64,000 nt of DNA from Caulobacter sp. Root343 (GCF_001425745.1 NZ_LMDF01000005.1:618472-682471), one strand, 5' to 3'; counted from the stretch's first letter, positions 16,092 to 25,596 are shown. Translations and numbers: made by a program. Notes: generated by a model not told the origin, from the sequence alone.

Positions 16092-17324
16092 TTAGAAGTT
16101 GATCGAGACCGTCGAGCGGCGGTTCAGCGGTTCCTTCACACCATCGCCAGTGGCGACGGCCGGAGCGCTTTCACCCTTCCAGTCGACCGACAGGGCCGTG
16201 GCGGGCACGCCCAGGCCAGCCAGGCCGTCGGCCACCGCCTTGGCGCGGCGTTCCGAGAGCTTCTGGTTGTACTTGTCCGAGCCCGAGGTGTCGGTGTGAC
16301 CCGTCACCACGACCTTGGTCGCGTTGCCGCCCTTGGCGTAGTCGGCGGCCTGCTGGACCACGGCCTGGGCTTCCGGCGTCAGCACGTACTGATCGAACGG
16401 GAAGTAGACCACGAACTCACGCGCCTCGTAGGCCGGAGCAGCCGGAGGCGGCGGCGGCGGGGGAGGCGGCGGGGGCGGAGGCGGCGGGGGCGGCGGAGGC
16501 GGAGGCGGCGGGGGCGGCGGAGGCGGGGGCGACCCGAAGGTGTACCGCAGGCCCAGGGTCACCGAAGTGTCCTTGTAGCGGCCCGAGAAGGTGCCGACGT
16601 CGGTGATGCCGCCGCCAGCCGGACCGGCGTTCTGCGTCACCGAACCCCAGTCGAGCTTGGTGGTGCGCAGGTAGCGGCCGGTCAGGTCCAGCGACCAGTT
16701 CTGGGCGAAGTTCCAGCCCAGGCCGATGATGCCCTGCATGGCGAACGCCTGGTCGACGTCGTCGAAGCTGGTGTTCTGGTAGATCGCCGCGCCGGCCGGA
16801 ACGCCCGACAGCTGGCCATAGACCTTGTTATGCACCCAGGCCGTACCGACGCCGGCGCCGATGAACGGGTTCAGGGCGGAGTTGGGGGCCGCGTCGAAGA
16901 TGACGTTGGCCATCAGCGTGGAGGCCTTCCACTTGCCGTCCGGCTCGCCGCAGGTCGGGGCGGCCGAGGTGCGGCCCACGCCGGCGGTGCAGAGGCCGAA
17001 CGGTTGAGTACCCGTGGTCCCGCCGGAAGAGCCGACGGCGCCGGCCCCGCGCACGCTCTGCACGTCGCTGGGGCGGTAGCCGTATTCGGCTTCGACACGC
17101 CAGTTCGGCGTGAACTTGTAGCCGAGGCGACCGAAGGCGGCCCAGTCCTTATCGGTGGAGAAGTTCCACTGATAGTTGTTGGTGGAGGTGGCTTTGACGT
17201 CCGCCGGCTCATGATAGCCCGCGTCGGCCGCAACGTACCAACCACTCGTCGCGCTTTGGGCCAAAGCGCCGGAGGCCGCGCCCAGCGCAACCGCCGCGAC
17301 GCCGACCAGCAACCGCATTTTCAT
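16092..17324 (-). CDS. OmpA-family outer membrane protein with poly-proline linker
   Basis: 410 residues from ATG 17324 (GAGGG Shine-Dalgarno). Signal peptide (cut after about ASGALA). Residues about 22-260 form an OmpA/OmpW-like beta-barrel with alternating aromatic strands and WKASTLMANVIFDAAPN. A linker of 29 consecutive prolines (bases 16443-16529) follows, then a C-terminal OmpA domain (TGHTDTSGSDKYN, LSERRAKAV, NRRSTVSINF) that binds peptidoglycan. It links outer membrane and cell wall. The proline run is unusually long and could vary by replication slippage. It is divergent from the sapA-like gene. Confidence 0.93.
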   Translation of the reverse strand: MKMRLLVGVAAVALGAASGALAQSATSGWYVAADAGYHEPADVKATSTNNYQWNFSTDKDWAAFGRLGYKFTPNWRVEAEYGYRPSDVQSVRGAGAVGSSGGTTGTQPFGLCTAGVGRTSAAPTCGEPDGKWKASTLMANVIFDAAPNSALNPFIGAGVGTAWVHNKVYGQLSGVPAGAAIYQNTSFDDVDQAFAMQGIIGLGWNFAQNWSLDLTGRYLRTTKLDWGSVTQNAGPAGGGITDVGTFSGRYKDTSVTLGLRYTFGSPPPPPPPPPPPPPPPPPPPPPPPPPPPPPAAPAYEAREFVVYFPFDQYVLTPEAQAVVQQAADYAKGGNATKVVVTGHTDTSGSDKYNQKLSERRAKAVADGLAGLGVPATALSVDWKGESAPAVATGDGVKEPLNRRSTVSINF

Positions 17325-17573
17325 ATCCAAACCCTCTTGTTCGTATGTCGCGGGCCCGACATGTCCCCGGAACCCTGCACGACAAACGCGCCATCTAAGA
17401 ATTCGGGTGTGGCAGATGCGCCACAAAATGCGTCTATTATGAAGTTATCGCGACCGCTGCCGCACCAAGGCCGCGCTTAGCTTGACCGGAACACTGTGCT
17501 GGTTTGTCGCAAATAGCGGAGATTGCAGAAGAATTCGCCCCTGGTCATACTTCTTGCGTGGGGCGAGTGGAGT

Positions 17574-19541
17574 ATGGCCGTGAGTATTGAACCGTTCCCC
17601 TTGGCGTCCGACGACTCCATGGCGATCGCCGGCGGCGAGACGCCAAACGCCTTCGTCAACGCCGACGCCCGCGCGGGCGTCGTGGCGGGCAAGACCAGCC
17701 TGACGGTGGCCGAGGCCGCGCTGCAGCTGCTGCGCAGCGAGCCGGGCTGGTCCAACGCCTTCAATGTCGGGGCCACGGTCAGCTACGCCTTCCGCGCCAC
17801 CGCGCCGACCACCATGCCCAGCGACACCGCGGGCTTCTCGACCTTCAACGCCACCCAGATCGTCCAGGCCGAGAAGGCCCTGACCGCCTGGTCGGACGTC
17901 GCCAACGTCACCTTCGTGCGCGTGGGCGAAGGCGCCAGCGGCGACGCGGCCTACAGCAACAACGCCGCCATCCTGTTCGGCAACTACGGCTCCGGCGAGT
18001 CCGGCGCGGCGGCCTTCGCCTACTATCCGGGCAACTATTCGGCCAGCAACAGGTCGGGCGACGTCTGGGTCAATTCCAGCCTGGGCTACAACGCCAGCCC
18101 GACCGGCACGAACTACGGCGGCATGGTGCTGGTGCATGAGCTGGGCCACGCGATCGGCCTGGCCCACCCCGCCGACTACGACGCCAGCGCCGACAAGACC
18201 CTCACCTACGCCAGCGACGCCGGCTATTACGAGGACAGCCGCCAGTACACGGTGATGTCCTATTTCGGCGAGTCGAACACGGGCGGCTCGTTCAGCGGGA
18301 TCTACGCCTCGGCCCCGCTGCTGGACGACATCGCCGCCGCCCAGCTGGCCTATGGCGCCAACATGACCACCCGCACGGGCGACACGACCTACGGCTTCAA
18401 TTCCACCGCCGGCCGCGACTGGTTCAACGCCGCCTCGTCGTCGACCAAGCTGGTGTTCGCCGTCTGGGACGCCGGCGGGACCGACACCTTCGACTTCTCC
18501 GGCTACAAGGTCGCCCAGACCATCGACCTGCGCGCGGGCTATTTCTCCAGCGTCGGCGGCCTGACGGGAAACGTCACCATCGCCATCGGCGCGACCGTCG
18601 AGAACGCCATCGGCGGGACGGCGGCCGACACCGTCAACGGCAACGCCGTCGCCAACCGGATCACGGGCGGCCAGGGCGCCGACACGCTGGACGGCGGCCT
18701 GGGCATGGACACCGCCGTCTATGCCGGCAAGGCCTCGGCCTATGCGATCACCGCCAACGCCAACGGCGGCTGGTCGGTGCGGGACAACGGCGGGACCGAC
18801 GGGATCGACAGCGTCATCAACATCGAGACCCTGGCCTTCACGGACCGCGCGGTGTCCCTGGTCGACAGCCGGGTCGCCTCGGCCATGGCCAGCGTGCTGC
18901 GCCTGACGCCCCTATCGGCCGGCGCGGACGCCATGACCAAGACCCTGGGCGCGGCCATGGCCTCGGGGACCAGCTACGCCGACGCCATCACCCAGGTGAC
19001 CAAGGCGGCGATCTCGACCAGCGCCGTGGCCGCCCTCACCTACCAGTTCTTCACCGGCAAGACCCCGGGGGCGGCCGGCATGGACTATCTGGTGGCCCCC
19101 GACGGCGCCAACGCCACCAACCTCAACAGCGCCTACTACCAGAGCTTCAACTACGAGAACCGCTACATCAACTTCGCGGTCAATCTGGGCAAGGTCGGCG
19201 AGGGCGCGGCCAGCTTCAGCGCCACGTACGGCGGGCTGTCGCTGTTCGACGCCACCCGCAAGGCCTATGCCGCGATCTTCGGCCTGACGCCGACGGACGA
19301 GAAGATCCACGCCATGATCGACACGCGCGCGGACTATCTCGCCGCCTATGGCCAGGACGGGACCAACGGCCAGGGGACCAAGGCGGCCATGGTCGGCTGG
19401 CTGATCGCCGAGGCCGAGAAGGCCGACGTCGGCGTCTACGCCAAGTCCGCCGACGCCTTCTTCGCCGACCAGGTCACCCACAACGTCTACGGCGTCGACC
19501 TGATCGGGACCTACGCCAAGCCGGAATACAACCTGGTCTGA
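17574..19541 (+). CDS. sapA: Extracellular M10 metalloprotease, SapA-like (S-layer protein protease)
   Basis: 655 residues from ATG 17574. Zinc site HELGHAIGLAH from residue 188 with Met-turn VMSYF, as in serralysins. Then RTX-like repeats (GGQGADTLDGGLGMDTAVY) for calcium binding, and a C-terminal region (about 430-655) with DUF4214-like helices (QFFTGKTPGAAGMDYL). There is no signal peptide, so type I secretion is expected. SapA of C. crescentus is a similar-sized protease (about 658 residues as I recall) that cleaves the S-layer protein RsaA. The C-terminal domain probably attaches it to the S-layer. Confidence 0.85.
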   Translation: MAVSIEPFPLASDDSMAIAGGETPNAFVNADARAGVVAGKTSLTVAEAALQLLRSEPGWSNAFNVGATVSYAFRATAPTTMPSDTAGFSTFNATQIVQAEKALTAWSDVANVTFVRVGEGASGDAAYSNNAAILFGNYGSGESGAAAFAYYPGNYSASNRSGDVWVNSSLGYNASPTGTNYGGMVLVHELGHAIGLAHPADYDASADKTLTYASDAGYYEDSRQYTVMSYFGESNTGGSFSGIYASAPLLDDIAAAQLAYGANMTTRTGDTTYGFNSTAGRDWFNAASSSTKLVFAVWDAGGTDTFDFSGYKVAQTIDLRAGYFSSVGGLTGNVTIAIGATVENAIGGTAADTVNGNAVANRITGGQGADTLDGGLGMDTAVYAGKASAYAITANANGGWSVRDNGGTDGIDSVINIETLAFTDRAVSLVDSRVASAMASVLRLTPLSAGADAMTKTLGAAMASGTSYADAITQVTKAAISTSAVAALTYQFFTGKTPGAAGMDYLVAPDGANATNLNSAYYQSFNYENRYINFAVNLGKVGEGAASFSATYGGLSLFDATRKAYAAIFGLTPTDEKIHAMIDTRADYLAAYGQDGTNGQGTKAAMVGWLIAEAEKADVGVYAKSADAFFADQVTHNVYGVDLIGTYAKPEYNLV

Positions 19542-19565
19542 AGACGGACTTTCGAACTAACGACA

Positions 19566-19595
19566 CGGCGGCGGGCCCCGGCTCGCCGCCGTTTT
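19566..19595 (+). terminator. Rho-independent terminator after the sapA-like gene
   Basis: CGGCGGCG, 10-base loop, CGCCGCCG then TTTT. Confidence 0.75.
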
Positions 19596-19649
19596 CGCGT
19601 GCGCTGAATCCATTCCCCGCCGTGCGCGTTCTCCAGCCAGGAGACCGCC

Positions 19650-19907
19650 ATGCCCGATCAAACCGCCCCCCAGACCGATCCCCAGACCCATCGCTTCGCC
19701 GTCCGCGCCCGCCACCTGCACGGCCACCACGCCCGCGTGCTGGACGAGCCCAGCCCCGAGGCGGCGGCCGCCGCCTATCTGGAGGACTTCGCTCACGATC
19801 CGGACGAGGACGACGCGGTGGCGGTCATCGTCCGCGACGAGGCGACCGGGCGCGAGCAGTGCTTCCGCGTGGACCTGACGACCGGCGAGACGGCGCCGTG
19901 CGGCTGA
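19650..19907 (+). CDS. 85-residue hypothetical protein
   Basis: Starts MPDQTAPQTD after an AGGAGACCGCC ribosome site. Charged and histidine-rich early (HLHGHHARVL), then an acidic segment DFAHDPDEDDAVAVIVRDEATG and C-terminal TGETAPCG. It looks like a small alpha/beta cytoplasmic protein; I do not recognise a characterised family. It ends 4 bases before the convergent 40-residue membrane protein gene. Confidence 0.7.
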   Translation: MPDQTAPQTDPQTHRFAVRARHLHGHHARVLDEPSPEAAAAAYLEDFAHDPDEDDAVAVIVRDEATGREQCFRVDLTTGETAPCG

Positions 19908-19911
19908 TCAC

Positions 19912-20034
19912 TCAGCCCTGATGGCCGAAGCCGATCGCCACCAGCATGAAGCTGGCGACGCAGGCGACCACGAACACCAAGGCGATGAGCAGGGCCGGGC
20001 CGCTGAAACGTTGCTTGGGACGCGGCTGGCCCAT
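19912..20034 (-). CDS. 40-residue membrane protein
   Basis: MGQPRPKQRF then a single helix ALLIALVFVVACVASFMLVA and GFGHQG. GGGAG Shine-Dalgarno 6 bases upstream. Its ATG lies 2 bases from the end of the DUF3606-like gene, so the two are cotranscribed. Positive-inside rule places the N-terminus in the cytoplasm. Function unknown. Confidence 0.65.
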   Translation of the reverse strand: MGQPRPKQRFSGPALLIALVFVVACVASFMLVAIGFGHQG

Positions 20035-20036
20035 GG

Positions 20037-20231
20037 TCAGCTCCCGCTGCCCAGATAGTGGCGGACCGCCTCGACCTCGGGGCCGGCGTGGTCGACCGCC
20101 TCGCGCAGGATGTCCTCCGAGACGCCCAGCTCGCGGGTCCAGTAGCGGACCTCGGCGGCGGCCCCCAGGTCGATCCGCGCGGCGTCGTTCGGGGTGCCTT
20201 GGCGAGCGGTGACGGCTTGATCCTCGGACAT
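20037..20231 (-). CDS. DUF3606-like small protein
   Basis: 64 residues. Core RIDLGAAAEVRYWTRELGVS followed by EDILREAVDHAGPEVEAVRHYLG fits DUF3606, a short helical family of unknown function common in alphaproteobacteria. First gene of a tight pair with the 40-residue membrane protein. Confidence 0.8.
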   Translation of the reverse strand: MSEDQAVTARQGTPNDAARIDLGAAAEVRYWTRELGVSEDILREAVDHAGPEVEAVRHYLGSGS

Positions 20232-20280
20232 CCCGAAATCTCCCTGTCAGGACCAAGGCCCGGACTTGCGTTTCGGTTCC

Positions 20281-20673
20281 TCAGCGGCCCTGCGGCCTGT
20301 CTTTTGGCCTATCGCGCGGCATGGCCTTCAGGACGTCCAGCGCCTGCCACGGCTTGCCCTTGACCAGCACGCCGGCGGCCAGGCCCGCGACGAAGGCGCC
20401 GCTGGGATGGGCCTGGACCAGGTCGACGATCCGCTGCTCCAGCGGCGGGCGCTTGTGCTTGGCGCGGTGCTGCTTCTGGAGGAGGCTCCAGACCGTCACG
20501 GTGACGCCGGCCAGGGCCGCGACCACGACATAGGCCCAGGCCGGGCCCAGGTGCGGCGCCAGGAACGCGTAGATGGCCATGGCCCCGGTCACCCCGGCGA
20601 TGCCGGCGGCCATGATCAACCCGGCCCCGGCCATCAGCTTCGAGATCAATGTGTCGATGAAGTCGTCCAGCAT
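20281..20673 (-). CDS. Small membrane protein, holin-like
   Basis: 130 residues from ATG 20673, which has GGAGG at ideal spacing (a longer frame from 20703 lacks one). Two transmembrane helices (about 15-35 and 46-66) separated by PHLGPAW, then a basic cytoplasmic stretch KQHRAKHKRPPLEQRI and an amphipathic end. The shape resembles phage-holin-like membrane proteins of Caulobacterales; no lysis genes are nearby, so it is not assigned to a phage. Confidence 0.65.
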   Translation of the reverse strand: MLDDFIDTLISKLMAGAGLIMAAGIAGVTGAMAIYAFLAPHLGPAWAYVVVAALAGVTVTVWSLLQKQHRAKHKRPPLEQRIVDLVQAHPSGAFVAGLAAGVLVKGKPWQALDVLKAMPRDRPKDRPQGR

Positions 20674-20740
20674 CCTCGCCTCCAGCGTGTCGCTGGGCTT
20701 CAACGCCGGAGACGGGGGTTTGGTGGCGGGACGCTTGTGA

Positions 20741-20770
20741 GCGCGCCGGGCGAGGCCTCGCCCGGCGCGC
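20741..20770. repeat. 30-bp perfect palindrome downstream of the TonB receptor gene
   Basis: GCGCGCCGGGCGAGG is followed immediately by its exact reverse complement. It is 16 bases after the receptor stop codon. There is no T-run, so it may stabilise the 3' end or stop transcription without a canonical tail. Confidence 0.7.
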
Positions 20771-20785
20771 GCGCAAGCCGCCTGG

Positions 20786-23470
20786 CTACATCTTGTACTG
20801 GAACGACAGATAGTAGCTGGGCCCGGTCGACGAGCTCATCTGCCAGCGGCTCTTGTCGATCAGATAGGCCTTCTCCTCGGCGTTGTTGAGGTTCATCGCC
20901 GCGAAGGACAGGCTGAGCTTCTCGTTGATGTTGTAGCCGAGGTTCAGGTCGAACTGGGTGCGCGAGGCGACCGTATGGCCCAGCGGCCCGGCGAAGAAGC
21001 TCTCCACCGAGGTCTGGTCATAGGCGCTGCGATAGTTGGCCGACAGGCGGGCGCTGAAGGTCTGGTTTTCCCAATAGACCGTGCCGTTGGCCGTGTGCTC
21101 CGACAGGTTGGCCAGCTTGAAGCCGGTGGTCGAGGTCGCCGGGCTGACGTGGGTGTAGTTGGCCACGAGGCCGAAGCCGGCGATCGGCAGCCAGGCGTCC
21201 AGCGACTGCTGCCAGTTCAGCTCGTAGCCCTTGATCGTCACTTCGCGCGTGTCGTTCTGCGTCTCGGTGATCGAATAGGTGTCGCCGGCGCTGGAGACGC
21301 AGACGCCGCTGGCGTCCTTCGACAGGCTGACGCCTTCGTAGGTGGTGGGGCAGATCACGGTGGTGAAGGTGCCGTTCTTGACCTTCTTGGTGAAGAAGCC
21401 GGCGCTCAGCCCGTTGCCCTTGCCGTAGTACCACTCCAGGCCGACGTCGATCTGGTCGGCGGTCAGCGGGTTCAGCGAGCCCTGGCCCAGGGCGATGGTG
21501 TTGACCCGCTTGCCGGTGCTGTCGGTGGTGGTGGTGACGGTGGTGGCCAGCTGGTTGCTGGAGTCGATGATCGGGCGGACCAGCACCTTGGCGGCGGCGA
21601 AGCGCAGCAGCAGGGTGTCGGTCAGGTCGACGCTGAAATTGGCCGACGGCAGGGTGTTGTCGTAGGACTTCGGCGTCGAATAGCGGCCGCTGACCAGGCG
21701 CACCTCGGTGTTCTGCGGGTTGGCCGCGCCGCCGACGAAGCCGTTGACGGTCTGGTCGGTGCTCTCGCGGCGCACGCCCACATTGCCGCGGAACGGCAGC
21801 GAGAAGATCTCGCCCTTCAGATTGGCCATCGCATAGAGCGAGGTCAGGTCGCGATCGACATTGTAGCTGCCCAGCGGGTCGAAGGCCTCGTAGACCTTGA
21901 AGCCTTCCTGGGTCAGGGCGTCGCGATAGGCCTGGATGCTGGGCGAGATCCAGCTGCCCGGCAGGGTCATGCCGCCATCCAGGAAGTCGGAGACGGCGAT
22001 GCCGGTCTTGGCCAGGCTGGGGGCGTAGGCGACCGGGACGCTCTGGTCCTGGCGATCGAAGCGGTTGACGTGGCGCTTGAGCACCTCGTGGCGGGTCTTG
22101 GCCCCGACCACGATCGACTCCAGGACCCCGTAGTCGATGTAGCGCTTCACATCGAACTGGGCGGCCTCTTCATAAGAGTCGACCGTCCGGTAGGCGCCGG
22201 TCGGATAGGTGTTCCGGAACAGGTTGGCCGGCGCGTACTGGGCGGCGTCGGTCAGGGCGTTCGAGGTGGTGAAGACGATGTTCTTGGGGTCGCCGATGTC
22301 CAGCGTCGCGCTGGGCACGACCACGCCCAGGATCGCGGCCTCTTCGTTGAAGATCGCGTGGCCGCGCGAATAGTGGGCCGTCCCCTTCAGGTCCCATTTG
22401 TCCCAACCGGTCCAGTGGACGTCCGTCGTGAAGGCGCCGGTCGATTGCGGGCGGTTCTCGAACTGGTGGTTGTTCTCGAGGCGGAAGTTGTTGATCTGCG
22501 TCTTGGTCGCGGTGTTGTTGGCGCTCGCCAGGGTCACGACATTGGCGGCCGAGGGGCTGGTGAACAGGAACACCTGCTGGTGCAGGTCCTGGGTGGTCTT
22601 GTCCTTGGCGTAGGTGGTGATCACGTCGACCTGCAGGCCGTCGATCGGCTTGTACTGGACCGCGCCGTTGATCATGCTGCGCTTGGTCTCCCGCTCGATG
22701 CGGCGGAAACGCAGGCGGGCCGGGGTGTAGACGCCGCCGTTGACGGTCCAGCGGTCCATCCAGACGTAGTCGCCGCGATCCTTCAGCTCCTGATAGCCGC
22801 CGCCCAGGAAGACGGCGAGCTTGTCGTCGAAGAAGTGGTCGACATAGGTCGCGCTGAGCTTGCCGGTCGGGTCGCCCTTGGCCTGCTTCTGTTTCTGCAG
22901 CTTGCCGGCCAGGATGAACTGGCGGTCCTTCACGTCGAACGGATGGACGGTGTCGATATTGACCGTGCCGGCCAGGCCGCCGGCGTCCATGTCGGCGGTC
23001 GGCGACTTGATCACCTGGATGGCCGATGCCAGCTCGGTCTGGATCACGTCGTAGCGGAAGCCGTCGGTGAAGTTGGCGCTCTTGAACGTCTGGCCGTTGA
23101 CCGTGGTCATCGCGTATTGCGGGCCCAGGCCGCGGATGCTGATCGTCGAGCCGCGCCCGTTGATGTTGGAGATCTGGACGCCGGGGATCCGCTGGATGGC
23201 CTCGGCGATGTTCTCGGACGGGAACTTGCCGATATCCTCGGCCGAGATGCCGTCCGACACCCGGATGTCCTCGCGCTTGGCGTTCAGGGCGGTGGCCAGG
23301 CTCTTGCGGAAGGCGGTGACCACCACTTCATCGACGTCGCCCGCCGGGTCGACCGGGGCCGGGGCCGTCTGGGCCGAGGCGACGCCGGTCAGGCAGGCGC
23401 CCGCCAGCAGGGCCAGAAGGAACGCCTTCCGGCGGTCGACGCCGACCGTCGTACGCGAGTGACGCATCAT
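20786..23470 (-). CDS. TonB-dependent outer membrane receptor
   Basis: 894 residues. Signal peptide (LLALLAGACLTGVASA), a TonB-box-like segment DEVVVTAFRKSL (about 48-59), plug domain with NIAEAIQRIPGVQI, GRGSTISIRGLGPQY and a long beta-barrel ending LSFQYKM. The plug resembles the oligosaccharide/organic-nutrient receptor group common in Caulobacter (VTAFRKSL ... GPQYAMTTVNGQTF). The ligand cannot be told. No sugar-use genes are adjacent. Start at either ATG of ATGATG; GAGGGG lies upstream. Confidence 0.92.
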   Translation of the reverse strand: MMRHSRTTVGVDRRKAFLLALLAGACLTGVASAQTAPAPVDPAGDVDEVVVTAFRKSLATALNAKREDIRVSDGISAEDIGKFPSENIAEAIQRIPGVQISNINGRGSTISIRGLGPQYAMTTVNGQTFKSANFTDGFRYDVIQTELASAIQVIKSPTADMDAGGLAGTVNIDTVHPFDVKDRQFILAGKLQKQKQAKGDPTGKLSATYVDHFFDDKLAVFLGGGYQELKDRGDYVWMDRWTVNGGVYTPARLRFRRIERETKRSMINGAVQYKPIDGLQVDVITTYAKDKTTQDLHQQVFLFTSPSAANVVTLASANNTATKTQINNFRLENNHQFENRPQSTGAFTTDVHWTGWDKWDLKGTAHYSRGHAIFNEEAAILGVVVPSATLDIGDPKNIVFTTSNALTDAAQYAPANLFRNTYPTGAYRTVDSYEEAAQFDVKRYIDYGVLESIVVGAKTRHEVLKRHVNRFDRQDQSVPVAYAPSLAKTGIAVSDFLDGGMTLPGSWISPSIQAYRDALTQEGFKVYEAFDPLGSYNVDRDLTSLYAMANLKGEIFSLPFRGNVGVRRESTDQTVNGFVGGAANPQNTEVRLVSGRYSTPKSYDNTLPSANFSVDLTDTLLLRFAAAKVLVRPIIDSSNQLATTVTTTTDSTGKRVNTIALGQGSLNPLTADQIDVGLEWYYGKGNGLSAGFFTKKVKNGTFTTVICPTTYEGVSLSKDASGVCVSSAGDTYSITETQNDTREVTIKGYELNWQQSLDAWLPIAGFGLVANYTHVSPATSTTGFKLANLSEHTANGTVYWENQTFSARLSANYRSAYDQTSVESFFAGPLGHTVASRTQFDLNLGYNINEKLSLSFAAMNLNNAEEKAYLIDKSRWQMSSSTGPSYYLSFQYKM

Positions 23471-23945
23471 GATGGTATCCCCTCAAGTCGATAAATCCGG
23501 CCGCCGCGCCATTCGGCGTCAGACGTCCGGGACAAACAAAAGAGCGGACCATTTAGAGACCTATTTGGCGCCGCTTCCGGGGGCAAGCTAGGGCGGAGCG
23601 CGCGGCGGCCAAAGGGAACAACCCGTTATTCCTGATGATCTTTTTGCGACGGGCGCGCATTAGGCGCCGGGCGCAGAGGTCATAGCGAGCCGAAAACGGC
23701 CGCCTCCATCATCTTAATGATCATATTCATAGGCTTAATGGGAATTGAGGCACGGCTATTCGCCTGCTTCGACAATACCAATTTAATGCCTTTTTTGCGA
23801 CCAGCCGGTCGCTTGCGGGCCGCCGCGACCCGACGCGCTTCCTCGACGCCGAAGAGGCGTGGGGCAAGGCGTGAAGGACGGCGCGATCAGCCGCCGGGCG
23901 GAGCGAGTCCGACCAGGCACAGGCCACTGAAAAGAAAGGAGAGAA
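23471..23945. other. 475-bp intergenic region upstream of the TonB receptor, no gene seen
   Basis: It contains the receptor's promoter region and an AT-rich patch around 23690-23790 unlike the surroundings. An open frame through it (23717-23995) reads antisense through the tRNA gene and is rejected as coding. I see no promoter motif I can name. Confidence 0.6.
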
Positions 23946-24020
<75 letters not shown>

Positions 24021-24132
24021 GCCGAAGCGAGCCGAAGCGCCTTCAAGAAGACGTCCCGGCCGGGAAGGTGTGGGGGTATAGCGGCGGCTTGGCCGAGGCG
24101 CAAGCCGCCCCCAAAACTTTTTCGGAAGCTTT

Positions 24133-24489
24133 TTAGGCGGCCATCATCTTTTCCACCTCGGCGACCAGGTCGCGCAGGTGGACGGGCTTGGACAGCACCT
24201 TGGCGCCGGCCGGGGCGCGGTCCTGGGCCGAGAGGGCGACGGCCGCGAAGCCGGTGATGAACATGATGCGCAGGGACGGATCGCGGGCGGCGGCCTGGCG
24301 GGCCACCTCGATGCCGTCCATGCCGGGCATGACGATGTCGGTCAGCAGCAGGTCCCACGGATGTTCGAGGTGCTGGACGGCTTCCTCCCCGTCGGCGCAG
24401 GCCTGGACTTCGAAGCCGGCGCGTTCCAGCGCCCGGGCCAGGAAGCCGCGGAGGGAATCATCGTCTTCGGCGAGGAGGATGCGGGCCAT
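24133..24489 (-). CDS. cpdR: Single-domain response regulator CpdR
   Basis: 118 residues, a receiver domain only: DDD at 9-11, phospho-acceptor D51 in LLLTDIVMPGMDG, FITGFAAVAL and LSKPVHLRDLV. Length, D51 and the sequence pattern match CpdR, which in its unphosphorylated form docks ClpXP substrates and localises the protease at the pole during the Caulobacter cell cycle. It is normally dephosphorylated via the CckA-ChpT relay. It ends MMAA. Divergent from the N-formylglutamate amidohydrolase gene. Confidence 0.9.
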   Translation of the reverse strand: MARILLAEDDDSLRGFLARALERAGFEVQACADGEEAVQHLEHPWDLLLTDIVMPGMDGIEVARQAAARDPSLRIMFITGFAAVALSAQDRAPAGAKVLSKPVHLRDLVAEVEKMMAA

Positions 24490-24657
24490 GAGGTCACGTG
24501 TCCGGAGAGAAAAGTCTTCGATCGAGGAGCCACCTTAGCGCGTTGTCCGTAAATCGGGGATGAACCTAAATGTCGCGTCCTGTGGACGAATGACGTTCGT
24601 GGCTTCGCGCGACGTATTGCCGTTTGACCCGGCGCGGCCGGACTTCGATGATGAAGC

Positions 24658-25590
24658 ATGAGCGCTTGGCGGCCGATCGCGGCCAAACACCCCCTGGCCA
24701 CGGACGCGCCGCTGGAGACGATCAGCGGCCCGGCGTTCGAGGTGCTGCGCGCCGCGCCGGCCGGCGCGCCGCCGCCGACGGCCCTGGTGTTCGCCTCGCC
24801 CCACTCCGGCGGCGTCTATCCGCAGGACATGATCGCGGCCGCGCGCCTGCCGGTCGAGACCCTGCGCGCCTCCGAGGACGCCTTCGTCGACCAGATCGTG
24901 GCCGGGGCGCCGGCCCTGGGGGCGGGCGTGATCCGGGCCCGCTTCGCCCGCGCCTATGTCGACCTGAACCGCGAGCCGTGGGAGCTGGACCCCTCGATGT
25001 TCGACGGCGACCTGCCCGAATACGCCCGCGGCCGCACGGCCCGGGTGGCGGCGGGGCTGGGGACCATCCCCCGGGTCGCCGGCGAGGGCCGGCCGATCTA
25101 CGGCCGCAAGCTGACCTTCGCCGAGGCCAAGGACCGGGTGGAGCTGGCCCACCGCCCCTATCACGACGCCCTGGACCGCCAGCTGGCGGCGGCGCGGGCC
25201 GCGCACGGGTCGGCGATCCTGATCGACTGGCACTCGATGCCGGCCGCCGCCGCGCGCGGCCAGCGGGCCAAGGGCGGCGGGCCGTGCGACATCGTGCTGG
25301 GCGACCGCTTCGGCGCGGCCTGCTCGCCCAAGCTGACCGGCCTGGTCGAGCGCGAGCTGGAGGCGATGGGCTACCGCGTCACCCGCAACGCCCCCTATGC
25401 CGGCGGCTACACCACCGAGCACTACGGCCGCCCGGCCCGGCGCACCCACGCCCTGCAGATCGAGATCAACCGCGCGCTCTATATGAACGAGACGACCCGC
25501 GAGCCGACCGAAGGCCTGGCCCGGCTGACCGCCGACGCCGAAAAGCTGACCCGGACGCTGGCGGGGTTGGACGTGGCGGAGCTGCGGTAG
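24658..25590 (+). CDS. N-formylglutamate amidohydrolase family protein
   Basis: 310 residues. FASPHSGGVYP, RFARAYVDLNREPWELD, ILIDWHSMP and GYTTEHYGRP are the conserved blocks of the FGase/HutG2 family, which hydrolyses N-formyl-L-glutamate to formate and glutamate in histidine breakdown. No other hut genes are adjacent, so the physiological substrate is uncertain. Confidence 0.85.
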   Translation: MSAWRPIAAKHPLATDAPLETISGPAFEVLRAAPAGAPPPTALVFASPHSGGVYPQDMIAAARLPVETLRASEDAFVDQIVAGAPALGAGVIRARFARAYVDLNREPWELDPSMFDGDLPEYARGRTARVAAGLGTIPRVAGEGRPIYGRKLTFAEAKDRVELAHRPYHDALDRQLAAARAAHGSAILIDWHSMPAAAARGQRAKGGGPCDIVLGDRFGAACSPKLTGLVERELEAMGYRVTRNAPYAGGYTTEHYGRPARRTHALQIEINRALYMNETTREPTEGLARLTADAEKLTRTLAGLDVAELR

Positions 25591-25596
25591 GTTTCC

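Noticed and set aside
20281..20673. Holin-like gene as a sign of a prophage
   Set aside because: No endolysin, integrase, capsid or attachment site is nearby, and composition matches the chromosome.
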